33,124 nucleotides of DNA from an uncultured Prevotella sp. (GTDB taxonomy: Bacteria; Bacteroidota; Bacteroidia; Bacteroidales; Bacteroidaceae): positions 1 through 33,124 of the forward strand of contig ONYS01000018.1 in the NCBI GenBank assembly GCA_900322095.1, written 5' to 3'. A program made the translations under genes and the position numbers. Of this stretch, positions 32,759 through 33,124 are shown piece after piece; the stretch's first letter is position 1, and each line of letters starts with the position of its first letter. A model generated the notes under the pieces. That model ran no database searches, was not told the DNA's origin, and saw only the letters and a program-made list of their open reading frames with translations.

Positions 32759-32876
32759 CCCTAATTTTTACCCGAAAGGTCATTTTGCTTTCATTAAGAA
32801 ACCCAACACGCACTTTTCTGTCATTATTGTTGCAATTCGAAACAAATGTTAAGGAAAGTGGTATTGTTTGTGCAAC

Positions 32877-33124
32877 TTGTTGTGTTCGCACACAATTCCC
32901 TTGATTTGTGTCAAGAACACACTCGTTTTTGGTGTTTTTCCAGTCCGAAACTTGGAGGGAAAGCAGAAAAGTTGCTACCTTTGCAATGTCAAAAGAAAAC
33001 AACCCATCGGGGGTTAAGTTAAGAATAGGTTTTTAGTTCAAAATAGGTTTAAGGTTAATAGATTGTTTTTATATAGGTTTTTAGTTTTTGGTTATTAGGT
33101 TTTAAGATTTAGATTCAGGTAGAT
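32877..33124 (+). repeat. Dispersed repeat, copy B (cut by window end)
   Basis: Second copy of the segment at 15266-15512, in the same orientation. It is identical to copy A over the final 82 bases of the window and similar before that. Confidence 0.9.
32990..33124 (+). ncRNA. Candidate small RNA, copy B (partial)
   Basis: It has the same promoter layout as copy A (TTG 32952-32954, TACCTTTG 32976-32983). The first hairpin is at 33001-33015 (AACCC/GGGTT), with the compensatory change relative to copy A. The C-poor body runs to the window end, so the terminator is not visible. Confidence 0.55.

Noticed and set aside
32715-33002. A minus-strand open frame over the second repeat copy
   Set aside because: The corresponding frame in copy A is not conserved, so the repeat is not selected for this protein.

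Overview
The window is chromosomal DNA from a member of the Bacteroidales, most likely a Prevotella-like organism. The reasons are a SusC/SusD pair next to a hybrid two-component regulator, Bacteroidetes-type promoters (TTTG, about 19-21 bases, then TAnnTTTG), weak or absent Shine-Dalgarno sequences, and families largely typical of this phylum (DUF4294, a GH32 enzyme with an N-terminal DUF4980-like domain). The genus is an inference. I see no rRNA, tRNA, CRISPR array, insertion sequence or phage.

Layout. 1-834: hairpin-rich non-coding DNA. 835-2280: a polysaccharide flippase. 2281-3040: non-coding DNA with nested inverted repeats. 3041-9392, minus strand: a housekeeping block. In transcription order it holds a secreted histidine phosphatase, mnmA, a U32 peptidase-family protein, sufE, a secreted two-motif aspartic protease and a SpoU-type RNA methyltransferase. 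The last three overlap by ATGA junctions, and three of the gaps in the block hold 9-bp tandem repeats. 9674-13983, plus strand: an S9 peptidase followed by RNase R. 13984-14387: terminators and a four-unit palindrome array. 14388-15230, minus strand: an aldo/keto reductase. 15266-15610: a candidate small RNA gene with its own promoter and terminator; a second copy of it runs off the right end of the window (32877-33124). 15724-17571: a phosphoethanolamine transferase-like enzyme.

17653-29807 is a fructan utilisation locus. It holds a hybrid regulator with a sugar-binding sensor, an MFS sugar transporter, a PfkB fructokinase, SusC, SusD and a GH32 fructanase. The inferred scheme is as follows. 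SusC/SusD import fructo-oligosaccharides, and the periplasmic GH32 releases fructose. The sensor domain detects fructose, the MFS carrier imports it, and fructokinase makes fructose-6-phosphate. The two promoters of the locus share a motif with identical spacing to the -7 box. The regulator has no histidine-kinase ATPase domain. A patch between regulator and transporter (19867-20873) holds a 66-residue unknown protein, a possible kinase-like relic and a second 22-bp-period palindrome array.

29947-32758: an LPS-kinase-like protein and a GT4 glycosyltransferase, divergent and apparently leaderless, then a DUF4294 protein. With the flippase and the phosphoethanolamine transferase these suggest cell-surface glycan assembly, though the genes are not contiguous.

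The observations I rate highest are the duplicated small RNA with a compensatory base change, the kinase-less hybrid regulator, the two palindrome arrays with the same 22-bp period, and the shared fructan operator.
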